Shown here in pieces: positions 51,936 through 62,193 of a stretch of 64,000 nt of DNA (positions are counted from its first letter, which is position 1; every line of letters begins with the position of its first letter). The stretch is from Mayamaea pseudoterrestris (taxonomy: Eukaryota > Bacillariophyta > Bacillariophyceae > Sellaphorales > Sellaphoraceae): positions 1,916,001-1,980,000 of the forward strand of contig BROI01000001.1 of NCBI GenBank assembly GCA_027923505.1, written 5' to 3'. The notes below the pieces were generated by a model. The model did no database searches, had not been told where the DNA came from, and worked only from the letters and a program-made list of their open reading frames with translations. Position numbers and translations under genes: made by a program.

Positions 51936-54900
51936 CGAACATTCGCCCGGTGCCAACGTGGATGGTGATCATGGCCAACGCTGGTACAGTAAGGACGAAC
52001 ATGATGGGCGACCTGGAGGGCTATGGTCCGGTGTGGTGGTATCCGCAGGGACTGGCGAACATTTTGAGTTTGGCGCAAGTCCGCAAGAAGTTTACCGTGG
52101 AGTATCTCATGCACGGCGTGGATCGTCCAATGTTCGTTGTGGAGAAGCCGGATGGTAAGCAGCGAGAGTTTGTCGAGACTGACTCTGGGCTGTATGTTTG
52201 CGAGAGCTTTTCGAAGGGCAAGCGCAGCGATGTCAAGGATGGAGTGGCGATGTTGACTACGGTAGACGATAACCGTACTAACTACACCAATGATGACTAT
52301 TTACGCGCTGTTAGAGCTAGGGAACTGCAAATCAAAATTGGACGGCCAAGCCTCAAGGATTACCTGCGCATCGTTACTAGCAATCAGTTGCCGAACTGTC
52401 CTGTGACGAAGGCCGACATCCTGGCTGCTGAGCACATCTTTGGACCAGATGTTGGCTCGTTAAAAGGAAAGACGACGCGTCGCGCGTCGCATCTGGTGAA
52501 GCCTGCGATTGTTGAGACGCTTCCACCGGCTATCATGAGTCGCTATCGAGACGTTACTCTTTGTGCTGACATCATGTATATCAACAAAGTCCCTATGTTG
52601 GTGACGTTCTCCCGCAGCATTCGTTTTGCTACGGTTGAGGTGATTCAAAACCGTACGCTTCCGGTTATGTTGAAGGCAATCGAGTCTGTGTTGAAGATTT
52701 ACGCACGCGGTGGGTTCCGTGTCGTCGCGGCTCTGATGGATGGGGAGTTCGCTCCAATGCTTGGCGCGTTGGCTGATCTCGGAGTGGCGCTCAATGCGAC
52801 ATCTGAGGATGAACACGTTGGCGAAATTGAACGTTTTATCCGTGTCGTGAAAGAACGGGTGCGCGCGACATACAACACGTTGCCATTTAAGCACGTGCCG
52901 GCACGCTTGGTTATCGAAATGACGAAGTCTGCCGTGTTTTGGTTGAATGCGTTTCCGAACGAGCGTGGCATTTCGAAGGATCTCAGTCCACGCACTATTG
53001 TGACTGGTCAGACAGTTGACTTTAATCGGCATTGCAAGTATGAATTTGGTCAGTATGTGCAAACGCATGAGTCGCACAGCAATGACATGCAGGCGCGCAC
53101 GATCGGTGCGCTGGCTCTGCGCCCGACTGGTAATGTGCAGGGTGGGTTTTATTTCCTCAGTTTGTCTTCGGGCAAAGTTCTGAATCGTGGGCACGCTACG
53201 CCTTTGCCCATGCCTGATGATGTCATTGAGCGCGTGCATCGTCTCGCTCGTCAACAGAAGGCCAATCCGGGCATCGTGTTCATGGACCGCCACCGTGTTG
53301 CGGAGGCTGCTGAGCCAGTCAGTGGCACGAAGATGACGCCGAGGATGATGATGACTCTGATTATGATGACGACGCTTCTCGCGGTGACGACGACTCTGCC
53401 GGCGGAAGCGAAGGAGTGAATGCGACCGATGACGACGACGACGACGACGATGGTGCTGACGGCGCAATCGAAGGAGTGCCGAACGACGAGGATGGTGAGG
53501 CCATTGACGGCGAACTTGACGACGCGCCAGCCGTGGATGATGGCGAAATTGAAGGAGTGCCCGATGAAGGCGAAATTGAAGGAGTGCCAGCTGCCGCAGA
53601 CGAAGAGGATTTCGATGCGCGCTATGGCCCACGCACTGGTCGGTATGGCCTGCGTGCGCGCAAACCTCGCTCGTTCGCTCATTTGTTCACGCTCGACGCT
53701 GCAGAGGAAGTGTCGGAGCCACTCGTCACGGCACAGATGAATATGCGACAAGGTTTAAAGGCTTTTGGCGATGCTGGAGTGGAGGCAGTGCGCAAGGAAA
53801 TGCAGCAGCTACACGACAGGCACGTCATGAAGGCAGTCCCCCAATGCCTTCTGACTCCGCAGCAGCGCAAGGACGCTCTGGCGTATTTGATGTTTCTCAA
53901 GCGCAAGAGATGCGGGACTGTGAAGGGACGCGGATGCGCGGATGGACGCAAGCAACGAGCATACACTGCAAAGGAAGACGCAGCATCTCCAACGATAGCG
54001 ACAGAGGCCATCTTTCTGACAGCTATCATTGACGCTATGGAAGGGCGCGAGGTTGCTGTGGTTGATGTACCGGGTGCTTTCATGCAAGCGGAAATGGATG
54101 AGTTGGTGCACGTTCGTTTCACTGGGAAGATGGTGGAGCTACTGTTGGAAATTGATCGCGAGATGTACGAGCCTTGCGTCACAATGGAGAATGGCGAGAA
54201 AGTCATGTATGTTGAATTACTCATGGCGCTTTATGGTACGCTTCGAGCAGCGCGACTATTCTGGGAGAAGTTGTCCGCAAAATTGCTTGAGTGGGGCTTC
54301 GAGAAGAACCCGTACGATCCGTGTGTGTGCAACAAGATTGTCAATGGGAAGCAAATCACCGTGGGATGGCACGTGGACGATTTGAAGATTTCGCACGTCG
54401 ACGTGAGCGTAGTGGATGAGTTCATCGCGCAGATGGATGAGGAGTTTGGCAAGGAGACTCCAATGAATAAGTCACGCGGAAAAGTGCACGACTACCTCGG
54501 CATGGTATTGACTATACTAAGCCTGGAGAAGTAGCAATCAACATGGTTGACTATGTGAAGAACATCCTGCATCATGCGCCAGACGACATGGATGGAACGG
54601 CAGCTACTCCGGCAGCCAGTCACTTGTTTCAGATATCGGAAAATCCTGTCATGTTGAGCGAAGCGAAGAAGCAGATTTTTGTGACGATTGTGATGCAGTG
54701 TCTGTATCTGAGTCAGCGAGCGCGACCGGATATTCGCACAGCGATTTCTTTTCTTGAGCACGAGGCCGCAGCAGCCTGACGAAGACGACTATAAGAAGGC
54801 TGCAAGAGTGATTAAATATTTACGCGGAAGGTGGACATAGTGTTGACGCTGAAGGCGGACCAGTCCGGGATAGTCCAGTGGTGGGTGGATGCGTCGTGCG

Positions 54901-55149
54901 CGGTGCACCCAGACATGAAGGGTCACACTGGTGGAACAATGACACTGGCCAAGGATCAGTGTACAGTACGTCGGCTAAACAGAAAGTTGGTAACAAGAAG
55001 CTCGACGGAGAGCGAAGTTGTGGAGTTCATGATGTGCTACCGCAGTTGCTGTGGACAGGATATTTTCTGAAGGCGCAAGGTTTCGGGGTCAAAGACACGA
55101 AATTGTATCAAGACAATATGAGTTCAATGCTGTTGGAAAAAGAATGGCA
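51905..55149 (+). pseudogene. Copia pol region (integrase, RT, RNase H)
   Basis: Fossil. Integrase core ~52.5-52.95 kb with two Asp and a Glu in the expected spacing, a linker with repeated EIEGVP acidic units near 53.5 kb, RT ~53.6-54.5 kb and RNase H ~54.8-55.1 kb. A few breaks. Confidence 0.85.
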
Positions 55150-56323
55150 GGACGCAAGCAACGAGCATACACACTGCAAAAGGAAACGCAGCATCACGAT
55201 ACACAGGTCATCTTTCTGACAGCTATCATTGACGCTTGGAAGCCGTTGCTGTGGTTGATGTACGTGCTTTCATGCAAGCGGAAATGGATGATTGGTGCAC
55301 GTTCGTTTCACTGGGAAGATGGTGGAACTACTGTTGGGAAATTGATCGCGAGATGTACAGGCCTTGTCTATGGAGAATGGCGAGAAATATTTGTTGAATT
55401 ACTCATGGCGCTTTGTGGTGCGCTTCGAGCAGCGCGACTATTCTGGGGAAGTTGTCCGCAAAATTCGTATGGGGCTTCGAGAAGAACCCGTACGATCTTG
55501 TGTCAACAAGATTGTCAATGGGACAAATCACCGTGGGATGGCACGTGGACGATTTGAAGATTTCTGCACGTCGACGTGAGCGTAGTGGATGAGTTCATCG
55601 CGCAGATGGATGAGGAGTTTGGCAAGGAGACTCCAATGAATAAGTCACGCGGAAAAGTGCACGACTACCTCGGCATGGTATTGGACTATACTAAGCCTGG
55701 AGAAGTAGCAATCAACATGGTTGACTATGTGAAGAACATCACCATCATGCGCCAGACGACATGGATGGAACGGCAGCTACTCCGGCAGCCAGTCACTTGT
55801 TTCAGATATCGGAAAATCCTGTCATGTTGAGCGAAGCGAAGAAGCCAGATTTTTGTGACGATTGTGATGCAGTGTCTGTATCTGAGTCAGCGAGCGCGAC
55901 CGGATATTCGCACAGCGATTTCTTTCTTGAGCACGAGGCTGCAGCAGCCTGACGAAGACGACTATAAGAAGGCTGCAAGAGTGATTAAATATTTACGCGG
56001 AAGCGTGTATATGGTGTTGACGCTGAAGGCGGACCAGTCCGGGATAGTCCAGTGGTGGGTGGATGCGTCGTACGCGGTGCACCCAGACATGAAGGGTCAC
56101 ACTGGTGGAACAATGACACTTGGCCAAGGATCAGTGTACAGTACGTCGGCTAAACAGAAGTTGGTAACAAGAAGCTCGACGGAGCGAAGTTGTGGGAGTT
56201 CATGATGTGCTCACCGCAGTTGCTGTGGACAGGATATTTTCTGAAGGCGCAAGGTTTCGGGGTCAAAGACACGAAATTGTATCAAAGACAATATGAGTTC
56301 AATGCTGTTGGAAAAGAATGGCA
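55150..56323 (+). repeat. Second, degraded copy of the copia RT-RNase H segment
   Basis: Direct repeat of about 53943-55149 (~1.2 kb), joined head-to-tail. The second copy is shorter and shows many small breaks, whereas flanking parts of the element are much cleaner. Confidence 0.85.
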
Positions 56324-56542
56324 GAAGCTCAAGTACAAAGCGCACGCGACACATGAATGTTCGGTACTTCTTTGTGAAAGATCGCGTGGCAGCTGGTGAA
56401 GTCAACATTGAGCATTGTCCGACCGGAGACATGGTCGCGGATTTCTTCACGAAACCATTGCAGGGAGCCCAGTTTGGCAAGCTCCGCAACCTGGTTATGA
56501 ATCTGGCCTCGAGCAGTAAGTACTACTCGGCCCAAAGGAGTG

Positions 56543-56753
56543 TGTTGAGCATGGATGAGAACCCAAACCGAAGCGGCAGCGGTGACGTCACGAAGACGGT
56601 CACATTTAAGTAAGCGCGGTAAGCGGCAACCGAAGGAGTGGATCGAGGACGATCACTTCTTGGAGAAAATAAGTAAAGTGGTTTTATTGACTCTGTTCTG
56701 CTTAATCATTAGTGTCGCTTCAAGGGCGCGCAAGATATATTCTAGATCCAACA
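56543..56753 (+). repeat. Copia LTR, copy 3 (3' end)
   Basis: 211 bp, identical to the other two copies as far as can be read by eye; ends 4 bp before the first host start-like codon of the split hydrolase on the minus strand. Confidence 0.9.
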
Positions 56754-56769
56754 CCCATGACATTGTCAC

Positions 56770-57723
56770 ATGCCCCGCCCTATTCAAAACATCATGGTAC
56801 CTCCAGCAGTACCTCCAGCTGCCGCCGCTCGCAGTCACCATGCAGCAGCAGGCTCTAGTTTCAAAATGTTTGACGGCGCGCCAGTGACAAAACTGCTCCT
56901 CGCCCAAGTCTTGCTGCTGTACCTGATGCGAAACGTTTGGCATTTACTTGAATATTACGAAAACAACGAACCAACGGCGAGCATAGTTGCCATAATATTT
57001 CGCCTGATGGTTTGTAAATTAACCTTTTCAGCGCCGGGTCCTCTCATACTTGGAGGTATACTGCTGGGGACGTTTGGGCGAAGATATGAGCGTGAGCTTG
57101 GAAGCTTGCGGTTCATATGGCTATGTCTCTTTTGCAATGCTCTCGTGATACTGTTGGAGCTACTGACGGTCAATGTCATGCCAGGCAAGCGTTACGACGG
57201 ACCGTATCCGCTGCTGGGAGCTTGCCTGTGGCTCTACTACTGCTACGCGCCGCGACTATATCCAAGCTTCTTCTCCATTCTTGGTTTGGAAGCATCGGAA
57301 AAGTCAATCTTTTACTCTCTCTTTGGCCTAGTATTGTTCCGTGAGGGACTGCAACCCGCTATATTGGGAATGATGGCTTGCTGCTTGTTTTGCAGGCTGC
57401 AACTGCAGTTTCCAAACGTCATGGGGCTTGCCAGCCACGCGACGCTGCTGCTGCAAAAGGTGCAAGCGCCACCGCGCGTCTTGATTTCCACAGCAGCCAA
57501 TGGAGTAAACGTCTTGAATCATCATGCTGCGGCTGCTAATGCTCGTCCAATGGTTCGCCCAGTAGTAGCTCCGCCACGACCAGTTGTCGTGGAAGCAGAC
57601 CCAGCCGCCATTGAGCAGCTCGTCATGATGGGCTTTGACCAAGATCAAGTAGTTCGCACGCTGCAGGCGACAAACAACAACGTGGAGCGAGCTGCGGATC
57701 AACTACTTTCGCAATTGTCATAG
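56770..57723 (+). CDS. UBAC2-like rhomboid pseudoprotease with C-terminal UBA domain
   Basis: A 317-residue protein if ATG 56770 is used; ATG 56866 (MFDGAPVTKLLLAQVLLLY) is a good alternative because the membrane domain starts there. The Derlin/rhomboid-like part (~35-215) has several TMs, with FGRRYERELGSLRF matching the RRYG-type motif of UBAC2, and lacks catalytic Ser/His motifs. Residues ~215-275 are a loose linker; the UBA domain is at ~277-316: IEQLVMMGFDQDQVVRTLQA and VERAADQLLSQL, with the MGF loop that binds ubiquitin. UBAC2 acts in ER-associated degradation and lipid-droplet protein sorting. Its ATG is only ~11 bp from the putative start codon of the split hydrolase on the other strand, so the two probably shared a promoter. 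Confidence 0.85.
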   Translation: MPRPIQNIMVPPAVPPAAAARSHHAAAGSSFKMFDGAPVTKLLLAQVLLLYLMRNVWHLLEYYENNEPTASIVAIIFRLMVCKLTFSAPGPLILGGILLGTFGRRYERELGSLRFIWLCLFCNALVILLELLTVNVMPGKRYDGPYPLLGACLWLYYCYAPRLYPSFFSILGLEASEKSIFYSLFGLVLFREGLQPAILGMMACCLFCRLQLQFPNVMGLASHATLLLQKVQAPPRVLISTAANGVNVLNHHAAAANARPMVRPVVAPPRPVVVEADPAAIEQLVMMGFDQDQVVRTLQATNNNVERAADQLLSQLS

Positions 57724-57962
57724 AGGCTACCGGTAGTAATGCTGCTGGTGGTGGATGTGGTCTTGAGTATACTTTCTTTCGAGGAAACACATGTGAACCT
57801 CTATTTGCAACTGGAACTGTCAGTCTACTCGTAGTCTTGCTTAAGCACCGAACCATACACAATTAAATTTATTTATCTTATTGATTTCTACTGCTCACGC
57901 AAAATGTTGTTTCCAAGCATCCATGTAAACTTTCTTTTCCCTGCCACCCACTACGGCTGCGC

Positions 57963-59342
57963 TCAATCTCTGTTACCATTCACTTCCGACTGCGGCAGTT
58001 CCGTCGCAATCAATGGCGACGGCGTCGGCCAAAAGTCGGTAAACATGTGCACCGTTGGCTCCTGGGTGGGAACGGGTACGACGGACGGTGCAGCACTTGA
58101 CGGTGCCAATGTCAATGCGTTTGCCGTTGGTGCTGCCGTAACGCGCCGCTTGCGTCGCGTGGGAGCAATCGTTGGTGGACGCCGTCGCATGCGGCGCGTC
58201 GGTGCCACTGTTTTGGATCGTCGTCGCCGCATGCGAACGGTTGGTGCAATGGTTTTACGCATGCGCCTCTTGACGGGAGTAGTGGTTGGTACTCCTTCCA
58301 TGTTGTCGAACAAAAAGGATGGAGCAGCTGTCGATATACTTGGAGCAGATGATGGCTGCATATTGCGGGGAGTAAGTGTTGGAGGATGCGTGCCAATGAT
58401 GCCGATAGTTGGAGTTTCCGTTGCCAACTGAAAAGTTGGCGCTTCAGTCATGAACGAGATGGACTGCTCTTGATCTTTTATAACTTGATTTCTGTTTCTT
58501 TTGTCGTTGATATTCTCATTTCCAATTGTAACAGTCGGAGGTGCTGTCGTCAAGATTAGCGATGGCGTCAGCGAAGGCTCGCTCGTTGCATTCAGAGTGG
58601 GTGCCACGGTTTCAATTTCCGCCGTTGGCTCTGGCCCACGCATGTACGAATACACCCAAGTGGGGGCTTGCGTACCAAGTGACTGGGTCGGAACAATGGA
58701 GGATGAACTGTTATTTCTCTTCTTTCGCCGGTTTCGTTGGCGCTTTCGTTGTTTCCTGCTGAGTGGTGGGCGAGATGTTCGTGCAATGCTTGGCGCCATG
58801 GAAGGTTCGTCCGTCTTGTAACGCTTGACCATTACAAGGTCGTGCAATTCATTTACATCAAGGTCTATTCCAGCAAGCATGAGGTTTCGGCGTTCAGTTT
58901 CAAGATGCACCTTCTTTTGATTTGCATTATTTGAGCTTGGAGAAAAGAGTCGTCGAACATTCTGCTCATGGTAACAGCACAGCAATCCCACCGACGCCAC
59001 AGTTACAATCATCATGGCGGCACTTCGACCGTGACGAGTCTGATTGGTGTCCACCATTGTATTGTCTGAAATACTTGATCCGTGCGAAGGATGAGTTGCG
59101 CGATTGCCCAGCTCGTTCGATGCAGATTGTGTTGCAATGAGAGTAATTCTCGTTCCGTCCTGATTCAATACAAATGACTCGGAAGACGAAACGTTTCCTA
59201 TCCCGGAATGGTCGACAAAACTGCTATACGTGCATGTCGAGTTGGAAATGAGCGATGGGCTTTGTTCATGGCCAAAATTACACCATGACTCACACTCCTT
59301 CCGTTTTGGCCACAAATTTTCAGCGAGCACCTCGTCACACAT
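57963..59342 (-). CDS. Arg/Pro/Thr-rich APT-repeat single-pass membrane protein
   Basis: A 459-residue protein from ATG 59342 (MCDEVLAENL). One hydrophobic segment (SAAMMIVTVASVGLLCC, ~108-124) suggests a single-pass or signal-anchor topology. Distal to it is a long low-complexity domain made of APT/TAPT units, with a basic block where APT alternates with Arg clusters: KTIAPTVRMRRRRSKTVAPT, then RRMRRRPPTIAPTRRKRR. An earlier cluster is RKQRKRQRNRRKKR. Pro/Thr/Ser-rich xPSxAPS repeats are common in diatom wall-associated and adhesive proteins, and polycationic tracts occur in silica-precipitating silaffin-like proteins; this link is inference. No enzyme domain is visible. Convergent with the UBAC2-like gene (239 bp between stops). 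Confidence 0.7.
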   Translation of the reverse strand: MCDEVLAENLWPKRKECESWCNFGHEQSPSLISNSTCTYSSFVDHSGIGNVSSSESFVLNQDGTRITLIATQSASNELGNRATHPSHGSSISDNTMVDTNQTRHGRSAAMMIVTVASVGLLCCYHEQNVRRLFSPSSNNANQKKVHLETERRNLMLAGIDLDVNELHDLVMVKRYKTDEPSMAPSIARTSRPPLSRKQRKRQRNRRKKRNNSSSSIVPTQSLGTQAPTWVYSYMRGPEPTAEIETVAPTLNATSEPSLTPSLILTTAPPTVTIGNENINDKRNRNQVIKDQEQSISFMTEAPTFQLATETPTIGIIGTHPPTLTPRNMQPSSAPSISTAAPSFLFDNMEGVPTTTPVKRRMRKTIAPTVRMRRRRSKTVAPTRRMRRRPPTIAPTRRKRRVTAAPTANALTLAPSSAAPSVVPVPTQEPTVHMFTDFWPTPSPLIATELPQSEVNGNRD

Positions 59343-59865
59343 GGCCAATCATGTGAGTACATGAATGCGTCTTAGTCATGGCGGACAAATAAGCTCTTTG
59401 CAAAACACATGTTCTGATAAAGTCTCTCAAAAGAGTATCGTGAGCTTAATCGAACAATGGCAAAATCAAGGCATCTACCACTGAGGTAGGTCAAAGCAGC
59501 CAGCAGCTTGCCGTTGAATCATGGATGCAGCCTAAGCCACACTGAAGTTTGAACTCAAATCTAAACACTTTTATTGGCATCTGTTGCGTCGCCATTTGAA
59601 TACTTTGTACATGCCATTAAACTGCCGCCCTACTGTAGTTATCATGGTGAAGCATCGTCAGCTCGATGGATGGTTGCAATGTTGATGATGATGTCGAAGC
59701 AAAAAAGTCAGAGCGGTACTAAAATCACGATTGATGTCGCACCGTTGATATGAATCGTGATCGCCAAATCCATCACGGAGCGGCCAACTTCGACCAAGGG
59801 TGGCGGCTTTTCTCCCCTCACTGTTTCGAAAACCAGGAGAGAAATGCGTGAATGCTTGTAGATAC
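59343..59865. other. Divergent promoter region with a tRNA-like fragment
   Basis: A 523-bp region between the APT-repeat gene (minus) and the PhoX-like gene (plus). It includes a minus-strand stretch with A-box-like and B-box-like sequence (listed separately). No protein-coding gene seen. Confidence 0.45.
59447..59490 (-). other. tRNA-like fragment (degenerate A and B boxes)
   Basis: On the minus strand CCTACCTCAGTGGTAGATGC resembles a tRNA D-arm/A box, and 23 nt later TGTTCGATTA resembles a T-arm/B box. The T stem and acceptor stem do not pair, so it is not a functional tRNA; it could be a tRNA pseudogene or the head of a short interspersed element. Confidence 0.3.
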
Positions 59866-61653
59866 ATGCAGCAGTCCGAAATGAGTGACGAAGAGAGTCA
59901 ATCTCCCAGTTTAAACGACGACGACGACGATGATATCGAAGCCGGTAGTGACATCCTCCAGGACGAGAAGGAAAAGGTCCTTGAAAAACTGTCTGCTCAA
60001 GCGTCAAAAGCTGAAACTGAGCCAGATACCAGTGATTTAGACAAGGAGAAACTGGAGCAAATGAGGAAAGTGGTCTACTGCGGCAAGCCGCCAGTATTGA
60101 AAGACATCAAGTCCAAACGTGCACTGCCACAACCAAAATCGTCGAATTCGATACCCCAGGCAAAGAAAGAAGCGGACAATCGCGCCGCTTTGATACGATC
60201 GGCCAAGAAAAAAGGTAAAAAGGTCACCAAAGCCTATCATCAGGTAAAATCTGTGTCCAATGACAATGCCGATGCATCCGTATCGCAGACTTGGTTGGAT
60301 GATCAGAAATCGCTTGAATGTCAACCTGCTTTTGACGATGACGATTTTGAGGAGTCTACGGAACCGTCTACACCGCGAGTATCCATCGCCAAGAGCCTTC
60401 GGATCAATTTCGTGCGAAAGATGCGCAGCAATCCCAAGCGATCTGCAATTGTTACAGCGGCAATCCTCGGACTGGCAGTACTGCTCGTTACTGTTGCCGT
60501 CGTCTTTTTGCAAAGACGATCAAACTCCGCCAGCATGTCGTCTATAGCTTCAATGGTATATGTTCCCGGCAAGCTCGTGGTATCAGAAAATCACCTTGTG
60601 TTGTCCCAAGGCTTGTCGTCCAAGATCATTGCAACCGCTGGCATGCCAGTCCAGTATCCATCGACTGGATCGGCTTCTCTAAATATGTTTCAGTCAGAAT
60701 CTAACTTGGGAGAAACGTTACATACTTCCAATGGCGGCTGGATTTACGTGAGCAACGCGGACGAGCAAGGCAATATAGGAGCGCTCACATTCGACAACGA
60801 TGGCACTGCGATAAAATACAAAATATTGTATACCGGTACGAACAACTCTAGAGGATGTGGCAAGACACCTTGGGATGCTTGGATCAGCTGTGAAGACTCT
60901 ACCAATGGGCGATGCTATCAAGTGGATCCAACCGGTCAACGGGATACCTCAATGATAACCGTTGGCGAGGAGACGGACGGTGGCCACTTTAACTCCTTTG
61001 CTTATTGGGCATTACTAACGTCTGGACCGCACTTTTTTGTTTCCGCTGATGGTGAATATGACAGTTTGCAAAGATTCATTCCCGATCAAGTCGATTGGTC
61101 GAATCCTTGGAACATGCTTCTTGGCCCAGGGACAACCATGTATTTACTGCTAAACCCCCATGACAGGACATTTGACTGGACATTCGATGCCGACGAAGCT
61201 CAAGTCAATGCTGAAGAATACTTTCCTGGACCAACAAGCGTTGATCAATATGAAAACTGCCTATATTTTGTTTCCAAGAGTCTCAAACGAATGTGTGTCT
61301 TGAACCTCTTGGAAGGAACCTACTCGGAGCAATCCACAGACGGCCAGTATGATCAGCTCGTGCGGATCAAGGAGGAAAATGCCAGTGACATTTTTTACTA
61401 CTCACAGAATGCGGACAATGCGTTTCAAATTACTGCGCGCAACGCGCAAGGCCCATATTCAATCGTTGGCGCGAGTGAGGGCGGGGATGAAGCAACAGGG
61501 CTGGCATTTTCACCAAACGGCAAGCACATGTACTTTGTTTTAAACAAAGCGGGCATTGTTTACGATATTACAAGAAACGATGGACTGGGCTTTCAAATTC
61601 AGCCGCCGCATATTGAGTATGGGAGTGCGGGAAGTAATCGACTGCTAATATAA
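59866..61653 (+). CDS. PhoX/DUF839-like type II membrane protein
   Basis: A 595-residue protein from ATG 59866 (MQQSEMSDEESQ); the frame extends upstream only to a GTG. Residues ~1-190 are cytosolic, acidic then Lys-rich, followed by one TM (AIVTAAILGLAVLLVTVAVV, ~193-213), giving a type II topology. The ectodomain (~230-595) has the DUF839/PhoX propeller signature GCGKTPWDAWISCEDSTNGR with YQVDPTG, and later blades GPGTTMYLLLNP, ENCLYFVSKSLKRMCVLNL, TGLAFSPNGKHMYFVLNKAG. PhoX proteins are Ca/Fe-dependent alkaline phosphatases; several eukaryotic DUF839 members lack proven activity. A cell-surface phosphatase for phosphorus scavenging is plausible but not shown. No intron. Confidence 0.82.
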   Translation: MQQSEMSDEESQSPSLNDDDDDDIEAGSDILQDEKEKVLEKLSAQASKAETEPDTSDLDKEKLEQMRKVVYCGKPPVLKDIKSKRALPQPKSSNSIPQAKKEADNRAALIRSAKKKGKKVTKAYHQVKSVSNDNADASVSQTWLDDQKSLECQPAFDDDDFEESTEPSTPRVSIAKSLRINFVRKMRSNPKRSAIVTAAILGLAVLLVTVAVVFLQRRSNSASMSSIASMVYVPGKLVVSENHLVLSQGLSSKIIATAGMPVQYPSTGSASLNMFQSESNLGETLHTSNGGWIYVSNADEQGNIGALTFDNDGTAIKYKILYTGTNNSRGCGKTPWDAWISCEDSTNGRCYQVDPTGQRDTSMITVGEETDGGHFNSFAYWALLTSGPHFFVSADGEYDSLQRFIPDQVDWSNPWNMLLGPGTTMYLLLNPHDRTFDWTFDADEAQVNAEEYFPGPTSVDQYENCLYFVSKSLKRMCVLNLLEGTYSEQSTDGQYDQLVRIKEENASDIFYYSQNADNAFQITARNAQGPYSIVGASEGGDEATGLAFSPNGKHMYFVLNKAGIVYDITRNDGLGFQIQPPHIEYGSAGSNRLLI

Positions 61654-62193
61654 ATTGCATTTTCGTAGACATGAACAACAGCTAGCAGCTTGCTTAAAGA
61701 AATATACTGTAGGATGGTGCGTGTATGCCACGTTAGTTGCATGGTCTGCTGCCAATGCGTGGGTAAAAGCTTGGCACAAGACCAGATAGCTAATCATTCG
61801 GTGCGTCATTTTTAATCGTGATTTATGACTCAGTACCGTTCGTCAGTCGTTGATTATTGGTTTCTCTTCAGTGTCTGTCGAACGCTGTGAGGTCACTTTT
61901 CGCGGGCGCCGCGCTGAAAGTTCAGTCACGGGTGAGTGGGACGTCATCGCTCGACGCCGTTTCGATCGAGCGAGGTTCTCTCCACTTTCATCGGCCGTTT
62001 GCGGCATGTTCTGATCGCACGTTGAAGGTTGCGTCTACAATCTTCCCGATTGCTAGCTTGCTGTAGCGGGAGCTTGGGGAGCTGTTTCTATTGGTCTTGT
62101 TCTTCATTGGTTCGGTCCGAGTCTGTTCATCATATACAACGACTGCTTGCTTGGCTCGCATCGACCAAGACCAAGACCGAAGGCACCACTATA
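61654..62193. other. Intergenic region / 5' region of the ankyrin gene
   Basis: A 540-bp stretch between two plus-strand genes. The ankyrin frame is open upstream of its ATG to 62029 but lacks an ATG, so this part is probably 5' UTR. Nothing else recognised. Confidence 0.45.

Larger units (their letters stand above)
50100..56753 (+). mobile_element. Ty1/copia LTR retrotransposon (diatom CoDi type), broken, within a host coding exon
   Basis: Fossil element on the plus strand with three 211-bp LTRs (50100-50310, 50356-50566, 56543-56753). Parts: gag (~50.59-51.9 kb, with a CxxCxxxxHxxxxC zinc knuckle near 51.7 kb), integrase (~52.5-53.0 kb), RT (~53.6-54.5 kb, with a DDLKIS box), RNase H (~54.8-55.1 kb), then a second, heavily degraded RT-RNase H copy (~55.15-56.32 kb). 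Integrase before RT places it in Ty1/copia. A purine-rich AAAGGAG tract precedes the last LTR. The LTRs look identical, so it is young. It is broken, with more than ten breaks, mostly in the second RT copy. No target-site duplication of normal length is seen. Confidence 0.92.

Noticed and set aside
52460-53632. 390-codon minus-strand frame, His/Arg-rich
   Set aside because: Antisense of the copia integrase/RT coding strand, which shows clear domains; no domain in this frame.
53251-53751. Minus-strand 166-codon frame rich in Val/Ile
   Set aside because: Shadow of Asp-codon (GAC/GAT) repeats on the coding strand; hydrophobicity is a codon artefact.
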